Assembly (NCBI RefSeq): GCF_000455125.1
Contig: NZ_AUWR01000092.1
Coordinates: forward strand, 1 to 53,297
Reading direction: 5' to 3'
Source: Mycobacterium sp. UM_WGJ
GTDB taxonomy: Bacteria > Actinomycetota > Actinomycetes > Mycobacteriales > Mycobacteriaceae
Length of the DNA: 53,297 nucleotides
The notes under the pieces were generated by a model. The model was not told the origin of the DNA. It did no database searches and worked only from the letters and a program-made list of their open reading frames with translations. Shown piece by piece: positions 34,034-44,389 of this stretch; position 1 is the stretch's first letter, and every line of letters starts with the position of its first letter. The position numbers and the translations under genes were made by a program.

Positions 34034-35074
34034 ATGGCTCAGAAAGCCGCTCGAACCCGAATCGTGCGCCGGTGGCGAGCCAACATGGAAGTGACCGACG
34101 ACGCGAACTACGTCGAGATCCTCAACACGTTGTCGGAAGGGTCGGTGCGACGGAACTTCAATCCGTATACCGACATCGACTGGGACACGCCCGAGTTCAA
34201 GGTCACCGAAAACGACCCGCGCTGGATCCTGCCCGGTACCGACCCGATCGGCCGGCACTGGTGGTACCAGGCCCAGCCGAAGGACGTCCAGATCAAGATC
34301 GGCATGTGGCGCCAGGCCAACGTCGCCAAAGTCGGGCTGCACTTCGAGTCCATCCTGATCCGCGGCTTGATGGAATACGCGTTCTGGGTGCCCAACGGCT
34401 CGCCCGAGTACCGCTACTGCCTGCACGAGGCGGTGGAAGAGTGCAACCACACCATGATGTTCCAGGAGATGGTGAACCACATCGGCGCGGACGTGCCGGG
34501 TATGCCGCGGTTGCTCAAGTGGGTGCAGCCGTTCATCCCGCTGGTCGCCGGACCGCTGCCGATCCCGTTCTGGTTCGGCATCCTCGCCGGCGAGGAGCCC
34601 ATCGACCACATTCAGAAGGCCATCCTGCGCGAAGGCAAAACCCTGCACCCGATCATGGAACGGGTGATGGCCATTCACGTGGCCGAGGAGGCGCGGCACA
34701 TCTCCTTCGCGCACGAATACCTGCACAAGCGCATTCCGAACCTGCCCCGTCGCAAGCGGTTCTGGCTCTCGCTGTACGTTCCGATCGTGATGCGGATCCT
34801 GTGCTCGGCGATCGTGGTGCCGCCCAAGGCGTTCTGGACCGAGTTCGACATTCCGCGTGAGGTCCGCAAGGACATCTTCTTCCGGTCGGCCGAGGCTCGA
34901 CAGATGTTGCAGGACATGTTCGGCGATGTCCGGATGCTCTGCCACGACACCGGCCTGATGAACCCGATCGCCAAGTTGGTGTGGCGGATCTGCCGGATCC
35001 ACGGCGCGCCGTCCCGGTTCCGCAGCCAGCCGCAGCGTGCGCATCTGACGCCCGTTGCCGCCTCGGTCGCGTAG
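34034..35074 (+). CDS. AurF-like diiron N-oxygenase family protein (Rv0885-like)
   Basis: 346 residues; GGAGGT seven bases before ATG 34034 decides the start. An all-helical ferritin-like fold with diiron ligand motifs: HFESILIRGLMEYAFW, HEAVEECNHTMMFQEM (ExxH) and HVAEEARHISFAHEYL (HxxExxxH-type). These match the iron-binding residues of p-aminobenzoate N-oxygenase AurF. It would oxidise an amine or another substrate with O2. The next gene, fprB, starts 15 bases downstream and supplies a ferredoxin-NADP reductase, a plausible electron donor. The mycobacterial substrate is not known. Basic N-terminus (KAARTRIVRRWRANME), no signal peptide. Confidence 0.85.
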   Translation: MAQKAARTRIVRRWRANMEVTDDANYVEILNTLSEGSVRRNFNPYTDIDWDTPEFKVTENDPRWILPGTDPIGRHWWYQAQPKDVQIKIGMWRQANVAKVGLHFESILIRGLMEYAFWVPNGSPEYRYCLHEAVEECNHTMMFQEMVNHIGADVPGMPRLLKWVQPFIPLVAGPLPIPFWFGILAGEEPIDHIQKAILREGKTLHPIMERVMAIHVAEEARHISFAHEYLHKRIPNLPRRKRFWLSLYVPIVMRILCSAIVVPPKAFWTEFDIPREVRKDIFFRSAEARQMLQDMFGDVRMLCHDTGLMNPIAKLVWRICRIHGAPSRFRSQPQRAHLTPVAASVA

Positions 35075-35089
35075 CGACACCCACAGGTC

Positions 35090-36781
35090 ATGCCGCACGT
35101 AATTACCCAGGCGTGTTGTAACGACGCGTCGTGTGTGTTCGCCTGCCCGGTCAACTGCATCCACCCCACGCCGGACGAGCCCGCGTTCGCCACGTCGGAG
35201 ATGCTCTACATCGACCCGGATGCGTGTGTGGACTGCGGAGCCTGCGTGCGGGCCTGCCCGGTCGACGCGATCGTCCCGCACACCAAGGTGATGACCGAAC
35301 AGTTGCCGTTCGTGGAGATCAACAGGTCGTTCTACCCGGAACGGCCTGAAGGGGTGAAGCTCCCGCCGACCTCCAAGCTGGCGCCCATCCTGCCGGCCGC
35401 CGAGCTGCATCAACGCGGCAAATATCCGCTGACTGTGGCTATCGTCGGCTCCGGCCCGGCGGCCATGTACGCAGCCGACGAACTACTGACCCAGCAGGGC
35501 GTGCTGGTGAACGTTTTCGAGAAGCTGCCCACCCCGTACGGGTTGGTGCGGGCCGGCGTCGCCCCGGATCACCAGCGCACCAAGCTGGCCACCCGGTTGT
35601 TCGACCAGATCTCCGCGCGCCGCGGATTCCAGTTCTTCCTCAACGTCGAAGTGGGCAAGCACCTGAGCCACGCGGACCTGCTGCAGCACCACCACGCCGT
35701 GCTGTACGCCTCGGGTGCCCTGCACGACCGGCGACTCGAGATCGACGGGATGGATCTGCCTGGAACGGGCACCGCAACCGAGGTCGTCGGCTGGTACAAC
35801 GGACATCCCGAATTCGCTGATCTACCGGTCGATCTCAGCTGCGAGCGGGTGGTGATCGTAGGCAATGGCAACGTCGCTCTCGATGTGGCACGCGTCCTCA
35901 CCGCCGACCCCGACCGGCTGGCCCGCACCGACATAGCCGACTACGCGCTGGCGGCGCTGCGGGACTCGGCTGTTTCCGAAGTGGTGATCGTCGCCCGGCG
36001 CGGCCCGGCCTCCTCCGCGTTCACCCTGCCCGAGTTGGTGGGGCTGACGCAGACCGCCGAGGTGGTACTCGACGCCGAGGACCATGCCCGGGTGCGCGAG
36101 GACCTGGCAACCGTTCAGGACACCTTGACCCGGCAGAAACTGGAGATATTGAGCAAGCTGGGCGATGCCTCGGCGCCGATCGCCCGTCCCCGGATTCGAT
36201 TCGCCTACGAGTTGACCCCGGCCCGGGTTCTCGGCGATGACCGTTGCAGCGCAGTGGAGTTCACGCTCACCGGAACCGATCAGGTGCGACGCATCGACGC
36301 CGGCCTGGTGTTGACTTCGATCGGCTACCACGGAACGCCCATCGCCGACCTGCCGTTCGACGACGCTGCCGGCGTCGTCCCGAACGAGGGCGGCCGCGTC
36401 ATCGACCCGTCGACCGGGGAGCGAGTTCCGGGAGCGTACGTCTCGGGTTGGATCAAGCGCGGTACCAACGGGTTTATCGGCTCCAACAAGTCCGACTCGC
36501 TCAAGACCATCCAGACGCTGGCCGCCGACTACAACGCAGGCCTGCTGACGGAGCCGATCGCCGGACCGCGGGCAGTCGCCCGGATGGTGCACGCCCACCA
36601 GCCCGACGTCATCGACGCGGCCGGCTGGAAGGCCATCAACGACGCCGAAATCGCCCGCGGCGAAGCCCAAGACCGCCCGCGGGTGAAGTTCACCCGGGTG
36701 CCGGACATGCTCGACGAAGTCAAGGACCACTCAGATCTGCCGCTGTTGCAGAACCTGCTCGGTGCGCTGCGGCGGCGCTGA
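35090..36781 (+). CDS. fprB: Ferredoxin-fused NADP oxidoreductase
   Basis: 563 residues. The first 60 form a ferredoxin domain with two cluster motifs: Cys9/10, 15, 19 and 23 (CCNDASCVFACPVNC) and Cys46, 49, 52, 56 (CVDCGACVRACP). An adrenodoxin-reductase-like flavoprotein follows, with FAD-binding VAIVGSGPAAMYAADEL near residue 118, an NADP-binding VVIVGNGNVALDVARVL and the C-terminal GWIKRGTNGFIGSNKSDS. It moves electrons between NADPH and ferredoxin-dependent enzymes. Its close coupling to the AurF-like gene suggests they work together. It converges with citA. Confidence 0.93.
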   Translation: MPHVITQACCNDASCVFACPVNCIHPTPDEPAFATSEMLYIDPDACVDCGACVRACPVDAIVPHTKVMTEQLPFVEINRSFYPERPEGVKLPPTSKLAPILPAAELHQRGKYPLTVAIVGSGPAAMYAADELLTQQGVLVNVFEKLPTPYGLVRAGVAPDHQRTKLATRLFDQISARRGFQFFLNVEVGKHLSHADLLQHHHAVLYASGALHDRRLEIDGMDLPGTGTATEVVGWYNGHPEFADLPVDLSCERVVIVGNGNVALDVARVLTADPDRLARTDIADYALAALRDSAVSEVVIVARRGPASSAFTLPELVGLTQTAEVVLDAEDHARVREDLATVQDTLTRQKLEILSKLGDASAPIARPRIRFAYELTPARVLGDDRCSAVEFTLTGTDQVRRIDAGLVLTSIGYHGTPIADLPFDDAAGVVPNEGGRVIDPSTGERVPGAYVSGWIKRGTNGFIGSNKSDSLKTIQTLAADYNAGLLTEPIAGPRAVARMVHAHQPDVIDAAGWKAINDAEIARGEAQDRPRVKFTRVPDMLDEVKDHSDLPLLQNLLGALRRR

Positions 36782-36789
36782 ACCGCCCG

Positions 36790-37905
36790 TCAGCTCTTGG
36801 TGACGTGCTCCCAGCCCGCAACGGATTCCGCGCTGCGCGGCCCCGGCCCCACGTAGATCGCCGACGGGCGCACCAGCTTGCCCAGCCGCTTCTGCTCCAT
36901 GATGTGGGCGCACCAGCCCGCGGTACGGCCACAGGTGAACATCGCCGGCATCATCGCCGGGGGAACCTCGGCGAAGTCCAGGATCACCGCCGCCCAGAAC
37001 TCCACGTTGGTCTCGATGGCCCGGTCGGGGCGACGCTCCCGAAGCTCGTCCAGCGCCGCCTGCTCCAGTGCCGCTGCCACCTCAAAACGCGGGGCCGACA
37101 GACGCTTGGCGGTGGCCCGCAGCACTCGGGCGCGCGGGTCTTCGGCGCGGTACACCCGGTGTCCGAAGCCCATCAGCTTCTCGCGCCGGTCCAGGATGCC
37201 CTTGACCACCGCGCGCGCGTCACCGGTGCGCTCCGCCTCGGCGATCATCGGGATCACCCGCGCCGGGGCGCCGCCGTGCAGCGGGCCACTCATCGCGCCG
37301 ATCGCTCCGGACAGCGCGGCGCCGACGTCGGCGCCGGTGGAAGCGATCACCCGGGCGGTGAACGTCGAGGCGTTCATGCCGTGCTCGGCCGCCGACACCC
37401 AGTAGGCGTCGATCGCCTCGGTGTGCCGCGGGTCGGGCTCGCCGCGCCAGCGGGTCATGAACCGCTCGGTGATGGTGGCGCACCCGTCGATCGTCTGCTG
37501 CGACACCGCGAGCTCCTGGCCCCGGGCCGACTGCGCGACATAGGACAGCACCATCACCGACGCGCGGGCCAGCTGATCGCGCGCGGTGGCGTCGTCGGTG
37601 TCCAGCAACGGCTCAAAACCCCACTGCGGCGCCAGCATCGCCACTCCGGCCTGGGCGTCGACCCGGACGTCACCGGTGCGAATCGGCAGTTCCAGCGGCT
37701 CGGCGGGCGCCAGCGGGCGGTTGAAGTCGCCGTCGACCAACAGGGCCCACACATCGCCGAAGCCGACCTTGCCGGCCAGGTCCTCGATGTCCACGCCGCG
37801 GTAGCGCAGTGCGCCGCCGTCCTTGTCCGGTTCGGCGATTTCAGTGGTGAAGGCAACGGTGCCTTCCAGGCCGGCGACAAAGTTCTCCGGGACCGCAGCA
37901 GTCAT
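36790..37905 (-). CDS. citA: Citrate synthase (citA type)
   Basis: 371 residues from ATG 37905; the frame beyond it to 38013 is not needed, and an AAGAAT hexamer lies seven bases upstream. Citrate synthase hallmarks are the His loop [31 protein letters not shown] with the second His, and the Asp-containing NVEFWAAVILDFAEVPPAM. It condenses oxaloacetate and acetyl-CoA. It is shorter than gltA2 at 40059 and lacks its long N-terminal domain, as for M. tuberculosis CitA (Rv0889c); such short forms often act as 2-methylcitrate synthases, which cannot be excluded. Divergent from pdxH. Confidence 0.88.
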   Translation of the reverse strand: MTAAVPENFVAGLEGTVAFTTEIAEPDKDGGALRYRGVDIEDLAGKVGFGDVWALLVDGDFNRPLAPAEPLELPIRTGDVRVDAQAGVAMLAPQWGFEPLLDTDDATARDQLARASVMVLSYVAQSARGQELAVSQQTIDGCATITERFMTRWRGEPDPRHTEAIDAYWVSAAEHGMNASTFTARVIASTGADVGAALSGAIGAMSGPLHGGAPARVIPMIAEAERTGDARAVVKGILDRREKLMGFGHRVYRAEDPRARVLRATAKRLSAPRFEVAAALEQAALDELRERRPDRAIETNVEFWAAVILDFAEVPPAMMPAMFTCGRTAGWCAHIMEQKRLGKLVRPSAIYVGPGPRSAESVAGWEHVTKS

Positions 37906-37912
37906 GCCCTGG

Positions 37913-37918
37913 ATTCTT
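37913..37918 (-). promoter_or_regulatory. -10-like element, leaderless start for citA
   Basis: AAGAAT on the reverse strand, seven bases before ATG 37905. Confidence 0.4.
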
Positions 37919-37978
37919 CCACCCCGGTGCCCAGCCGTTGCTACCGGCCGGTAACGACGGCTGGTCTGCGGCGGGGCG

Positions 37979-37984
37979 TAGCGT
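37979..37984 (+). promoter_or_regulatory. -10 element, leaderless start for pdxH
   Basis: TAGCGT, six bases, then GTG 37991. Confidence 0.5.
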
Positions 37985-37990
37985 TGTGCG

Positions 37991-38650
37991 GTGCACAGGA
38001 CCGGCCCCGACAACGAGCACCTGGCGGCGATGCGAGTGGAATATCAGGAGAAGGACAACAGCGGTGACCTTGACGCGGGCTGGCTCGAGGAGGGCTGGGA
38101 GGTTCTGCTGCGCAACTGGATCGGCGACGCCGAGCGCGCAGGGATCTCCGAACCCAACGCCATGGTGCTGGCGACGGTCGAAGCCGGCCGTCCGGTCAGT
38201 CGCTCGGTGCTGTGCAAGAACCTCGACGAGAACGGTGTGACGTTTTTCACCGACTCCGACTCCGCCAAGGCTGCCGAGCTGGCGTCGACACCGTACGCAT
38301 CGGCCACTTTTCCCTGGTACCAGTTGGGCCGCCAAGTCCACATTCGCGGACCGGTCACCCAGCTCGACGAGTCGGTCAGCGCCGAGTACTGGGTGCACCG
38401 ACCGCGGGCGTCGCAGCTGGGTTTCTGCGCATCGCAGCAGTCGCAGCCGATCGCGTCGCGAGCCGCACTGCTGGCGCAGCTGGACGCCGTGACGGCCCAA
38501 TTCTCTGGTGCCGAGGCGATCCCCGCGCCGCCGAACTGGCGTGGCTATCGGATCGCCCCGGAGGTGGTGGAATTCTGGCAGGGCCGGGAAGGCCGGTTGC
38601 ACAACCGGATTCGGGTGACCGGCGGGCGGGTGGAGCGACTCCAGCCGTGA
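37991..38650 (+). CDS. pdxH: Pyridoxine/pyridoxamine 5'-phosphate oxidase
   Basis: 219 residues, FMN-dependent, last step of pyridoxal phosphate synthesis or salvage. The family pattern is complete: [39 protein letters not shown], the FMN-binding Lys in [55 protein letters not shown] and the C-terminal [14 protein letters not shown]. Length and motifs are those of true PdxH, unlike the short split-barrel protein at 13551. An MFS transporter follows 16 bases downstream. Confidence 0.92.
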   Translation: MHRTGPDNEHLAAMRVEYQEKDNSGDLDAGWLEEGWEVLLRNWIGDAERAGISEPNAMVLATVEAGRPVSRSVLCKNLDENGVTFFTDSDSAKAAELASTPYASATFPWYQLGRQVHIRGPVTQLDESVSAEYWVHRPRASQLGFCASQQSQPIASRAALLAQLDAVTAQFSGAEAIPAPPNWRGYRIAPEVVEFWQGREGRLHNRIRVTGGRVERLQP

Positions 38651-38666
38651 CTCCGGTGCCGCCGCG

Positions 38667-39950
38667 ATGAGAATCTTCGCCGACACCACCCCGCTGCGCA
38701 GCCCCGACTTCCGGCGGTTGTGGGTGGCCGGAATCCCGACCGTCATCGGGGCGAACCTCACCATCTTCGCGGTGCCGGTACAGATCTATGCGCTGACCCG
38801 CAGCTCGGCCTACGTCGGGCTGTCGGGACTGTTCGCCCTGGTGCCGCTGGTCGTCTTCGGTTTGCTCGGCGGCGCCTGGGCCGATGCCATGGACCGGCGC
38901 AAGCTGCTGATCATCGCCTCCTGCGGGCTGGCGGGGGCCTCCCTGCTGTTGTGGGTTCAGGCCGCGGCCGCGCTCGACAACGTGTGGGTGGTGCTCGTAC
39001 TGCTGGGTGTCCAGCAGGGGTTCTATGCGGTCAATGCCCCGACCCGGTCCGCGGCGATTCCTCGACTGGTGGCCGGCAAGGACCTGCCCGCCGCCAATTC
39101 GCTGAACATGACCGTCATGCAGTTCGGGGCGATCGTCGGGCCCCTGCTGGCCGGGCTACTGCTCGGCTGGGTAGATCTGTCCACCCTGTATCTGATCGAT
39201 GCGGCGACGTGCATCTTCCCGATCTGGGCGACGTTTCGGCTGACGCCCATGCCCCCGATCGAGCGGGCCGGACCGTCCAGCTTCGGGATCACGGCCGTGC
39301 TTGACGGGTTCCGTTACCTGGCCGGCAACACCGTGGTGCTGATGTCGTTCGTGGTGGACCTGATCGCGATGATCCTCGGCATGCCCAGAGCGCTGTTCCC
39401 GCAGATCGCGAGCGCGGACTTCGGCGGCCCGGTCGAGGGCGGCACGACCATGGCGCTGCTGGCCGCGGCGATGTCGGCCGGGGCGGTGCTCGGTGGGGTG
39501 TTCTCGGGGTGGCTGCCGCGGATCACCCGCCAGGGCCTGGCCGTCGTGGCCGCGATCGTGGTCTGGGGAGTGGCCATGATCGGTTTCGGATTTGCGGTCG
39601 GGCATGGCGGCGGGCACGCGGGCCGAGCGCTGTGGGTGGCGCTGGTGTTCCTGGCGGTCGGTGGTGCCGCGGACATGGTCTCGGCGGCGTTCCGCTCGAC
39701 GATGCTGCAGCAGGCCGCCTCCGACGAGATCCGCGGCCGGCTGCAGGGGGTGTTCACCGTGATCGTCGCCGGTGGCCCACGGCTCGCCGATGCGGTGCAC
39801 GGCGCGGCCGGGGCGGTGGTGGGGACGGCCGCGGCGTCCGCCGGTGGCGGGGCGCTGGTGGTGGTGGGCGTGATGCTTGCGGCCCTGGCAGCGCCCGCCT
39901 TCCTGCGCTATCGCCGGCCCGGCGATGTGCACCCGCTGCCGCCACCGTAA
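38667..39950 (+). CDS. MFS transporter, EntS-like (enterobactin exporter type)
   Basis: 427 residues with 11-12 hydrophobic segments. The loop GGAWADAMDRRKLLIIASC between helices 2 and 3 is the MFS signature, and VNAPTRSAAIPRLVAGKDLP and SLNMTVMQFGAIVGPLLAG are typical of the EntS/MFS_3 group. This group includes exporters of siderophores and drugs; the substrate here is not known. It is cotranscribed with pdxH (16-base gap). The C-terminal 25 residues (RYRRPGDVHPLPPP) are cytoplasmic. Confidence 0.83.
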   Translation: MRIFADTTPLRSPDFRRLWVAGIPTVIGANLTIFAVPVQIYALTRSSAYVGLSGLFALVPLVVFGLLGGAWADAMDRRKLLIIASCGLAGASLLLWVQAAAALDNVWVVLVLLGVQQGFYAVNAPTRSAAIPRLVAGKDLPAANSLNMTVMQFGAIVGPLLAGLLLGWVDLSTLYLIDAATCIFPIWATFRLTPMPPIERAGPSSFGITAVLDGFRYLAGNTVVLMSFVVDLIAMILGMPRALFPQIASADFGGPVEGGTTMALLAAAMSAGAVLGGVFSGWLPRITRQGLAVVAAIVVWGVAMIGFGFAVGHGGGHAGRALWVALVFLAVGGAADMVSAAFRSTMLQQAASDEIRGRLQGVFTVIVAGGPRLADAVHGAAGAVVGTAAASAGGGALVVVGVMLAALAAPAFLRYRRPGDVHPLPPP

Positions 39951-40058
39951 CGCCGATACGGGATACCTCGGCCCCGGGCGGGCGCGCTGGGCTGGAACCG
40001 ACTACCTTTTCCTATACACGCCCAATCTGGTCAGCCGAATAGCGCAAAGGGGTTCCTT

Positions 40059-41357
<1,299 letters not shown>

Positions 41358-41362
41358 CCACT

Positions 41363-41731
41363 ATGGGTGACCCTGCCAAGCCACAGATCACCGTTCCGAC
41401 CGGACCGGCACCCGCCGAGCTGGTCATCGAGGACATCGTCGTCGGGGAAGGCCCGGCGGCCGTCCCCGGCGGGGTCGTCAACGTGCACTACCTCGGCGTC
41501 GACTACGACAGCGGCGCGGAGTTCGACAGCTCGTGGAACCGCGGGGAATCGCTGGAATTTCCGCTGGACGGGCTGATCGCCGGGTGGCAGGACGGCATCC
41601 CGGGCATGAAGGTGGGCGGCCGGCGTCAGCTGGTGATCCCACCGGAGCTGGCCTACGGTCCCGATGGAACCGGCCATCCGCTGGCCGGAAAGACCCTGGT
41701 CTTCGTGATCGACCTGCTCGGCACCCGCTGA
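41363..41731 (+). CDS. FKBP-type peptidyl-prolyl cis-trans isomerase
   Basis: 122 residues, single FKBP domain. Key pocket residues are seen in VNVHYLGVDYDSGAEFDSSW (Tyr, Asp and Phe), IAGWQDGIPGMKVGGRRQLV (Trp at the pocket floor) and PPELAYGPDGTGHPLAGKTL. No signal peptide is present, so it is cytosolic. It starts five bases after the gltA2 stop and ends directly at the ArfA-like gene's start codon, so all three genes are likely on one mRNA. It accelerates proline isomerisation during folding. Confidence 0.9.
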   Translation: MGDPAKPQITVPTGPAPAELVIEDIVVGEGPAAVPGGVVNVHYLGVDYDSGAEFDSSWNRGESLEFPLDGLIAGWQDGIPGMKVGGRRQLVIPPELAYGPDGTGHPLAGKTLVFVIDLLGTR

Positions 41732-42238
41732 GTGCGCGCCCGGCTGATCGGGGCGGCGCTGGCAACGGCGCTGCTCGCTGCGATCGGTTACGGCCTACTG
41801 GAACGCGCGCACCAACCCGCCGCCGACCCGCAGCCCGCCGCCGTGCCGGCAGCACCGGTGCCGGTGTCGGTGATCCGTCACGGCAGCGAATTCACCCTGG
41901 CCGGAGACGTGGCCGATCCGGCGGCAAAACGAGAGCTGTTGGACGCGGTTTTGACCTTGAGCGATGAGGTCACCGTTATCGACCATCTCGCGGTGGTGCC
42001 GACAGCGGTGCCCGTCGACTTCTCCGGCGCGGCCCCGGTGTTCGAGGCGGCCGCGGACATCGGCGATTTCACGGTGGCGATCACCGGCGACACCGTGACG
42101 CTGGGCGGGACCGCGGCGAAGCCGGACGAAGCGGCCGCCGTGCAGGCCGCCGCCGAAGATGCCTGGGCTCCGGCCCACATCGTCAACGAGCTTGCGACCA
42201 GCTCCCAGGGCGGGCAGAAGTCCACCGCAAACGGCTGA
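41732..42238 (+). CDS. ArfA/OmpATb-like membrane protein lacking the OmpA domain
   Basis: 168 residues; GTG 41732 follows the FKBP stop without a gap. An N-terminal membrane helix (residues 2-23, ALATALLAAIGYGLLERA) is followed by two BON-like repeats: VSVIRHGSEFTLAGDVADPA to VTVIDHLAVVP, and VPVDFSGAAPVFEAAADIGD to AHIVNELATSS. This matches the first 200 residues of M. tuberculosis Rv0899 (ArfA), e.g. IAAIGYG/FER, VNVIDQIHVDP and DTVTLTGTA. The C-terminal peptidoglycan-binding OmpA domain of about 120 residues is missing, as are arfB and arfC. It is a natural truncation, not a frame break: the stop is followed directly by prrB. Confidence 0.8.
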   Translation: MRARLIGAALATALLAAIGYGLLERAHQPAADPQPAAVPAAPVPVSVIRHGSEFTLAGDVADPAAKRELLDAVLTLSDEVTVIDHLAVVPTAVPVDFSGAAPVFEAAADIGDFTVAITGDTVTLGGTAAKPDEAAAVQAAAEDAWAPAHIVNELATSSQGGQKSTANG

Positions 42239-42257
42239 TTACCCGGGCGCAGTGCGT

Positions 42258-43601
42258 TCAGCGCGGCGGCGGGAGCCGCAGCAGCAGGCGCACTCCGCCC
42301 AGCGGACTGTCTTCCAAAGTCGCCGTGCCGCCGTGCAGTTCGGCTTGCTGTGCCACCAGCGCCAGCCCGAGTCCGGACCCCGAATGCGACGCGGTCGACC
42401 CACGCGAGAACCGCTCGAAAACAATGCGGCGCTCTTCCTCGGGAAGCCCGCCGCCGTTGTCGTCGATGGCGATCTCCACGCCTTCGCGTGAAGTGACTGC
42501 CGACAGCTGCACCTCAGTCGCACCGCCGTGCTTGACCGCGTTGGCGATCGCGTTGTCCACGGCCAGCCGTAATCCGGCCGGCAGCCCGACGATGATGCAG
42601 GTCGGTGACGGCACCAGCGAGACGTTCAAATCGGGGAAGACCCGCATCGCGTCGTGGGCCGCCCGGTCGAGCAGATCGGTGATGTCCACCGGTACGTGAT
42701 CGTCGGAGGTCGACAGTTCGCCCTGCGCCAGCCGCTCCAGAGCCGACAGCGTCGCCTCGATCCGCGTCTGGGTGCGCACGACGTCGTGCAGCACCTCCTT
42801 GCGCTGGTCGTCCGGCAGGTCCAGGGTGGTCAGCACTTCGAGATTGGTGCGCATCGCGGTCAACGGGGTGCGCAGCTCATGGGAGGAGACCGCAGCGAAG
42901 TCCCGTGCGGAGGCCAGTGCCTCTTGAGTGCGGTCGCGCTCCTTCCAGATCCGTTGCAACATGCCGCGCATCGCCTCGGCGATCTCCACCGCCTCGGTGG
43001 CGCCGCGCACCTCGATCTCCGGCCGTTCATCGCCGGCGTCGATCGATCGCGCCTGCTGCGCCAGCCGTCGCAGCGGTCGTACCGCGAACGCGGTCAGCAG
43101 CCAGCCCAGCAGCGCGGCCGCGCCGATCGCGACGGTACAGAGCAGGATCACCCGGCGGTGCAGGTTGTTGGTGTCGGCGAGGGTGGCTTCGTAGGTGGCG
43201 CCGACGGCGAGCGACCGTGGCCCGGGTCCGGGAATGTCGACGGTGCGCACCCGGTAGCTCACGCCGTCGATCTCGGTGTCGGCGTAGCCCGGCTCGAGCT
43301 CCGGCAGCACCACCGAGGAGTTCGACGTCACTTGGTTGGCCCGGCGCAGGGTGATCACCGCATCGGTGGCGCCGGCCGAACGGGGCAGTTCACCCAAGCC
43401 GATCAGCGGGACGGTCAGCCCGGCCGCCTCGTCGAGCCGGCGGTCCAGCCAATACTTGCGGTCGTTGGTGATACCGACCCACACGATGGCGCCGATGATG
43501 ACCGTCACGATCGCGGTGCCGATCGCCGTGGCGAGCATCACCCGGGTCCGCAGCGACGGTGTTCTGGCGAAGATGCGTCGCAGCAGTTTCATGACGTTCA
43601 C
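42258..43601 (-). CDS. prrB: Sensor histidine kinase PrrB
   Basis: 447 residues from GTG 43601, chosen because GAGGA is five bases upstream; ATG 43592 and GTG 43613 (overlapping the prrA stop) are alternatives. Two membrane segments (TAIGTAIVTVIIGAIVWVGI near the start; VILLCTVAIGAAALLGWLLT near residue 160) enclose an extracytoplasmic sensor domain. A HAMP segment follows, then the H-box AAVSSHELRTPLTAMRTNLE with the phospho-accepting His, and the ATPase boxes DNAIANAVKHGG, EIAIDDNGGGLPEEER and SGSGLGLALV. It phosphorylates PrrA. It is essential in M. tuberculosis and linked to growth in macrophages. Confidence 0.92.
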   Translation of the reverse strand: MNVMKLLRRIFARTPSLRTRVMLATAIGTAIVTVIIGAIVWVGITNDRKYWLDRRLDEAAGLTVPLIGLGELPRSAGATDAVITLRRANQVTSNSSVVLPELEPGYADTEIDGVSYRVRTVDIPGPGPRSLAVGATYEATLADTNNLHRRVILLCTVAIGAAALLGWLLTAFAVRPLRRLAQQARSIDAGDERPEIEVRGATEAVEIAEAMRGMLQRIWKERDRTQEALASARDFAAVSSHELRTPLTAMRTNLEVLTTLDLPDDQRKEVLHDVVRTQTRIEATLSALERLAQGELSTSDDHVPVDITDLLDRAAHDAMRVFPDLNVSLVPSPTCIIVGLPAGLRLAVDNAIANAVKHGGATEVQLSAVTSREGVEIAIDDNGGGLPEEERRIVFERFSRGSTASHSGSGLGLALVAQQAELHGGTATLEDSPLGGVRLLLRLPPPR

Positions 43602-43609
43602 GCTTGTCC

Positions 43610-44311
43610 TCACTGCGTTCGCAGGACGAAGCCGACCCCGCGCACGGTGTGCAGCAGCCGCGGAGCGCCGCCGGCTTCCAGCTTGCGCCGCAGGTAGCCG
43701 ATGAACACGTCGACGACGTTGGTGTCGGCGGCGAAGTCGTAGCCCCAGACCAGCTCGAGCAGCTGAGCGCGCGACAACACCGCGGTCTTGTGCTCGGCGA
43801 GAACGGCGAGCAGGTCGAACTCCCGCTTGGTCAAGTCCACGTCGACGCCCTTGACCCGCGCGCGACGGCCCGGGATGTCGACTTCCAGCGGACCCACCGT
43901 GATGGTTTCCGAGGAGGAGCTGGCCGCCGACCCGCGCCGCCGCAGCATTGCCCGGACCCGGGCCACCAGCTCGGCCAGCACGAACGGCTTGACCAGGTAG
44001 TCGTCGGCACCGGCCTCGAGGCCGGCCACCCGGTCGTCGACCGAACTGCGTGCGGACAACACACAGACCGGCACGTCGTCACCCATGGCCCGCAGTGCCG
44101 TCACCACGCTCACGCCGTCGAGCACGGGCATGTTGATGTCGAGCACGATGGCGTCGGGACGGGCTTCCTTAGCGCTGCGCAACGCTTCGGCGCCATCGGC
44201 CGCCGTCGCCACCTCGAAGCCGGACAGTCGCAGTCCGCGTTCCAGCGAGGCGAGCACGTCGGAGTCGTCGTCGACGACCAAGACCCGGGGAGAGGCAGCG
44301 GCATTGTCCAT
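43610..44311 (-). CDS. prrA: Response regulator PrrA (OmpR family)
   Basis: 233 residues from ATG 44311; the very long open frame upstream to 46345 is a shadow of the ABC genes. The receiver domain has the acidic pocket [10 protein letters not shown], the phospho-Asp in [13 protein letters not shown], and the Lys of [15 protein letters not shown]. The C-terminal winged helix (about 135-233) includes [40 protein letters not shown] and [18 protein letters not shown]. The start is leaderless behind CAAAAT. It forms the two-component system with prrB downstream and is nearly identical to the M. tuberculosis protein as I remember it. Confidence 0.95.
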   Translation of the reverse strand: MDNAAASPRVLVVDDDSDVLASLERGLRLSGFEVATAADGAEALRSAKEARPDAIVLDINMPVLDGVSVVTALRAMGDDVPVCVLSARSSVDDRVAGLEAGADDYLVKPFVLAELVARVRAMLRRRGSAASSSSETITVGPLEVDIPGRRARVKGVDVDLTKREFDLLAVLAEHKTAVLSRAQLLELVWGYDFAADTNVVDVFIGYLRRKLEAGGAPRLLHTVRGVGFVLRTQ

Positions 44312-44318
44312 GGTCGCC

Positions 44319-44324
44319 ATTTTG
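44319..44324 (-). promoter_or_regulatory. -10 element, leaderless start for prrA
   Basis: CAAAAT on the reverse strand, seven bases before ATG 44311. It overlaps ATG 44320, which argues against that alternative start. Confidence 0.5.
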
Positions 44325-44376
44325 CCTGAACATGGCCGTTGAGCGCGGGATGTGCTGCGGGTCGGCGCTCTGGATC

Positions 44377-44382
44377 TAGGGT
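44377..44382 (+). promoter_or_regulatory. -10 element, leaderless start for the ABC exporter operon
   Basis: TAGGGT, seven bases, then GTG 44390. The open frame from 44339 is therefore too long. Confidence 0.6.
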
Positions 44383-44389
44383 CGAGTCC

